Shown here: piece by piece, positions 5,559 through 6,577 of the stretch | How positions within the stretch are numbered: position 1 is the first letter of the stretch | Layout of the letters: each line of letters starts with the position of its first letter | Origin: ZC4RG30 sp039800965 | GTDB lineage: Bacteria; Pseudomonadota; Gammaproteobacteria; Steroidobacterales; Steroidobacteraceae | Direction of reading: 5' to 3' | Assembly (NCBI GenBank): GCA_039800965.1 | Contig: JBDLPS010000065.1 | Span: 1-6,577 of the forward strand | DNA length: 6,577 bases | Notes under the pieces: model-generated | Databases searched by the model: none | The model's input: the letters and a program-made list of their open reading frames with translations, nothing else | Told to the model about the DNA's origin: nothing | Position numbers and translations under genes: made by a program

Positions 5559-6026
5559 ATGCTCCGCATCAGCAAACTCACGGACTACGCCACGGTGATC
5601 CTCGGCATGCTGGCCGCGGACCCGGAGCGCCAGCAGACGGCAGCCGAGATCGCCGACCACACGCAGGTCGCAGCCCCTACGGTCAGCAAGTTGCTCAAGC
5701 AGCTGCAGCGCGCCTCGCTGGTCACCTCCGTGCGTGGCCTGCATGGCGGCTACCGCCTTGCGAGACCCGCGCGCGAGATCAGCGCCGCCTCCATCCTGGA
5801 CGCGCTGGAAGGGCCCGTCGCGCTCACGGCCTGCGCCGGCGAACACAGCCACTGTGGCATCGAGGGAACCTGCCGGGTGGGCGGCGCCTGGCAGCGCGTG
5901 AACCGGGCCATCCGCCAGTCGCTGCAGGAGATCACGCTGGCCGACCTTGCCGGCCTCGAATCCAGCACCACTCACTTCGCGGTCTTCGACGTGAAGCTGC
6001 GCAACGGAATCCACGAGATACGCTGA
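5559..6026 (+). CDS. Rrf2-family SUF Fe-S assembly regulator
   Basis: A 155-residue winged-helix regulator of the Rrf2/IscR family, most like the gammaproteobacterial SUF-system regulators found directly before sufB. The N-terminal KLTDYATVILGML helix, the helix-turn-helix around residues 27-50 (AAEIADHTQVAAPTVSKLLK) and the wing VRGLHGGYRLAR (58-69) are the classic Rrf2 layout. Cysteines C92, C99 and C105 give C-x6-C-x5-C, the likely Fe-S ligands; E. coli IscR has C-x5-C-x5-C. Histidines H96 and H98 lie between the first two. Probable role: repress or adjust suf expression according to cluster status. Start ATG 5559 follows a run of seven C and has no Shine-Dalgarno, but it gives the normal family N-terminus. 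sufB starts two bases after the stop, so the two are surely co-transcribed. Gene names vary, so no symbol is given. Confidence 0.92.
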   Translation: MLRISKLTDYATVILGMLAADPERQQTAAEIADHTQVAAPTVSKLLKQLQRASLVTSVRGLHGGYRLARPAREISAASILDALEGPVALTACAGEHSHCGIEGTCRVGGAWQRVNRAIRQSLQEITLADLAGLESSTTHFAVFDVKLRNGIHEIR

Positions 6027-6028
6027 CG

Positions 6029-6577
6029 ATGAGCACGCCCGAGACCCCGCTCGACGAATTGCTGGCACGCCGCTACCAGCACGGCTTCGTCACCGACATC
6101 GAATCCGACACCGTGCCCCCGGGCCTGGACCGCGGCACGGTGACCTTCATCTCGCGCAAGAAGAATGAACCGCAGTTCCTGCTCGACTGGCGACTGCGCG
6201 CGCTGGACCGCTGGCACACGATGAAGGAACCGCGCTGGGCGAAGCTCGGTTACACGCCGATCGACTATCAGGCCATTTCGTACTACTCGGCGCCCAAGGC
6301 GAAGACCGACGCGCCGAAAAGCCTGGACGAGGTCGACCCGAAGCTGCTGCAGACCTACGAGAAGCTCGGCGTGCCGCTGCACGAGCGGGCGCGCCTGGCC
6401 GGCGTCGCGGTCGATGCCGTCTTCGACAGCGTATCCGTCGCCACCACCTTCAAGGACCGCCTCGCCAAGGCGGGGGTGATCTTCTGCCCCTTCTCCGAAG
6501 CGGTGCAAACCCACCCCGAGCTCATCGAACAGTACCTCGGCAGCGTCGTCCCCTATGCCGACAATTTTTTCGCGGCA
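6029..6577 (+). CDS. sufB: SufB, Fe-S cluster scaffold subunit (5' part, truncated by the window end)
   Basis: SufB is the scaffold subunit of the SufBCD complex, on which Fe-S clusters are built in the cytoplasm with sulfur from SufS/SufE. The visible 183 residues are the N-terminal part of a family that is usually about 480 residues long. Recognisable stretches are YQHGFVTDIESDTVP near the start, SRKKNEPQFLLDWRL, WAKLGYTPIDYQAISYYSAP, SLDEVDPKLLQTYEKLG and AVDAVFDSVSV, ending in YLGSVVPYADNFFA. The frame is open to the last base. The catalytic-core residues of the beta-helix domain lie beyond the window. Start ATG 6029 lies two bases after the regulator stop. Further suf genes (sufC, sufD, sufS) are expected downstream but cannot be seen. 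Confidence 0.96.
   Translation, partial: MSTPETPLDELLARRYQHGFVTDIESDTVPPGLDRGTVTFISRKKNEPQFLLDWRLRALDRWHTMKEPRWAKLGYTPIDYQAISYYSAPKAKTDAPKSLDEVDPKLLQTYEKLGVPLHERARLAGVAVDAVFDSVSVATTFKDRLAKAGVIFCPFSEAVQTHPELIEQYLGSVVPYADNFFAA

Overview
The window is GC-rich, gene-dense bacterial chromosome. Gene content and protein sequences point to a gammaproteobacterium, possibly Xanthomonadales-like. That placement is an inference from gene families, not a database result. It carries five complete components of one envelope lipid-transport ABC system plus its outer-membrane partner, a periplasmic protease/chaperone, and the start of an iron-sulfur (SUF) assembly operon.

Layout: a possible tail of an unidentified upstream gene (1-69, +); a BepA-type M48 metalloprotease with a C-terminal TPR region (113-1651, +); the outer-membrane lipoprotein MlaA/VacJ (1710-2459, +), preceded by a good extended -10 promoter. 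Facing these is a compact minus-strand operon read from 5474 down to 2442 in the order mlaF-mlaE-mlaD-mlaC-mlaB. Its junctions overlap by 1-4 bases, except for an 18-base gap before mlaD. mlaA and mlaB meet tail to tail and overlap by 18 bp. Diverging from mlaF across an 84-bp intergenic region is an Rrf2-family SUF regulator (5559-6026, +). It is followed two bases later by sufB (6029 onward), which runs off the window.

How the parts work together: MlaA removes mislocalised phospholipid from the outer leaflet of the outer membrane. MlaC ferries lipid across the periplasm. MlaD, MlaE, MlaF and MlaB form the inner-membrane ABC complex (MCE ring, permease, ATPase, STAS subunit). BepA acts on outer-membrane protein assembly intermediates, so positions 113-5474 are almost wholly an outer-membrane homeostasis block. 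The Rrf2 regulator probably senses Fe-S status and controls the suf operon it heads.

The most informative non-coding stretch is 5475-5558. It holds two divergent extended or near-consensus -10 elements, a 7-bp-arm inverted repeat lying over both -35 regions, and an IscR-type-1-like core palindrome over the rrf2/suf -10. I found no mobile element, CRISPR array, RNA gene or clear rho-independent terminator, and no gene-free stretch above 300 bases. All recognised genes belong to known systems. I do not see a previously undescribed system, and the points worth follow-up are regulatory and architectural.
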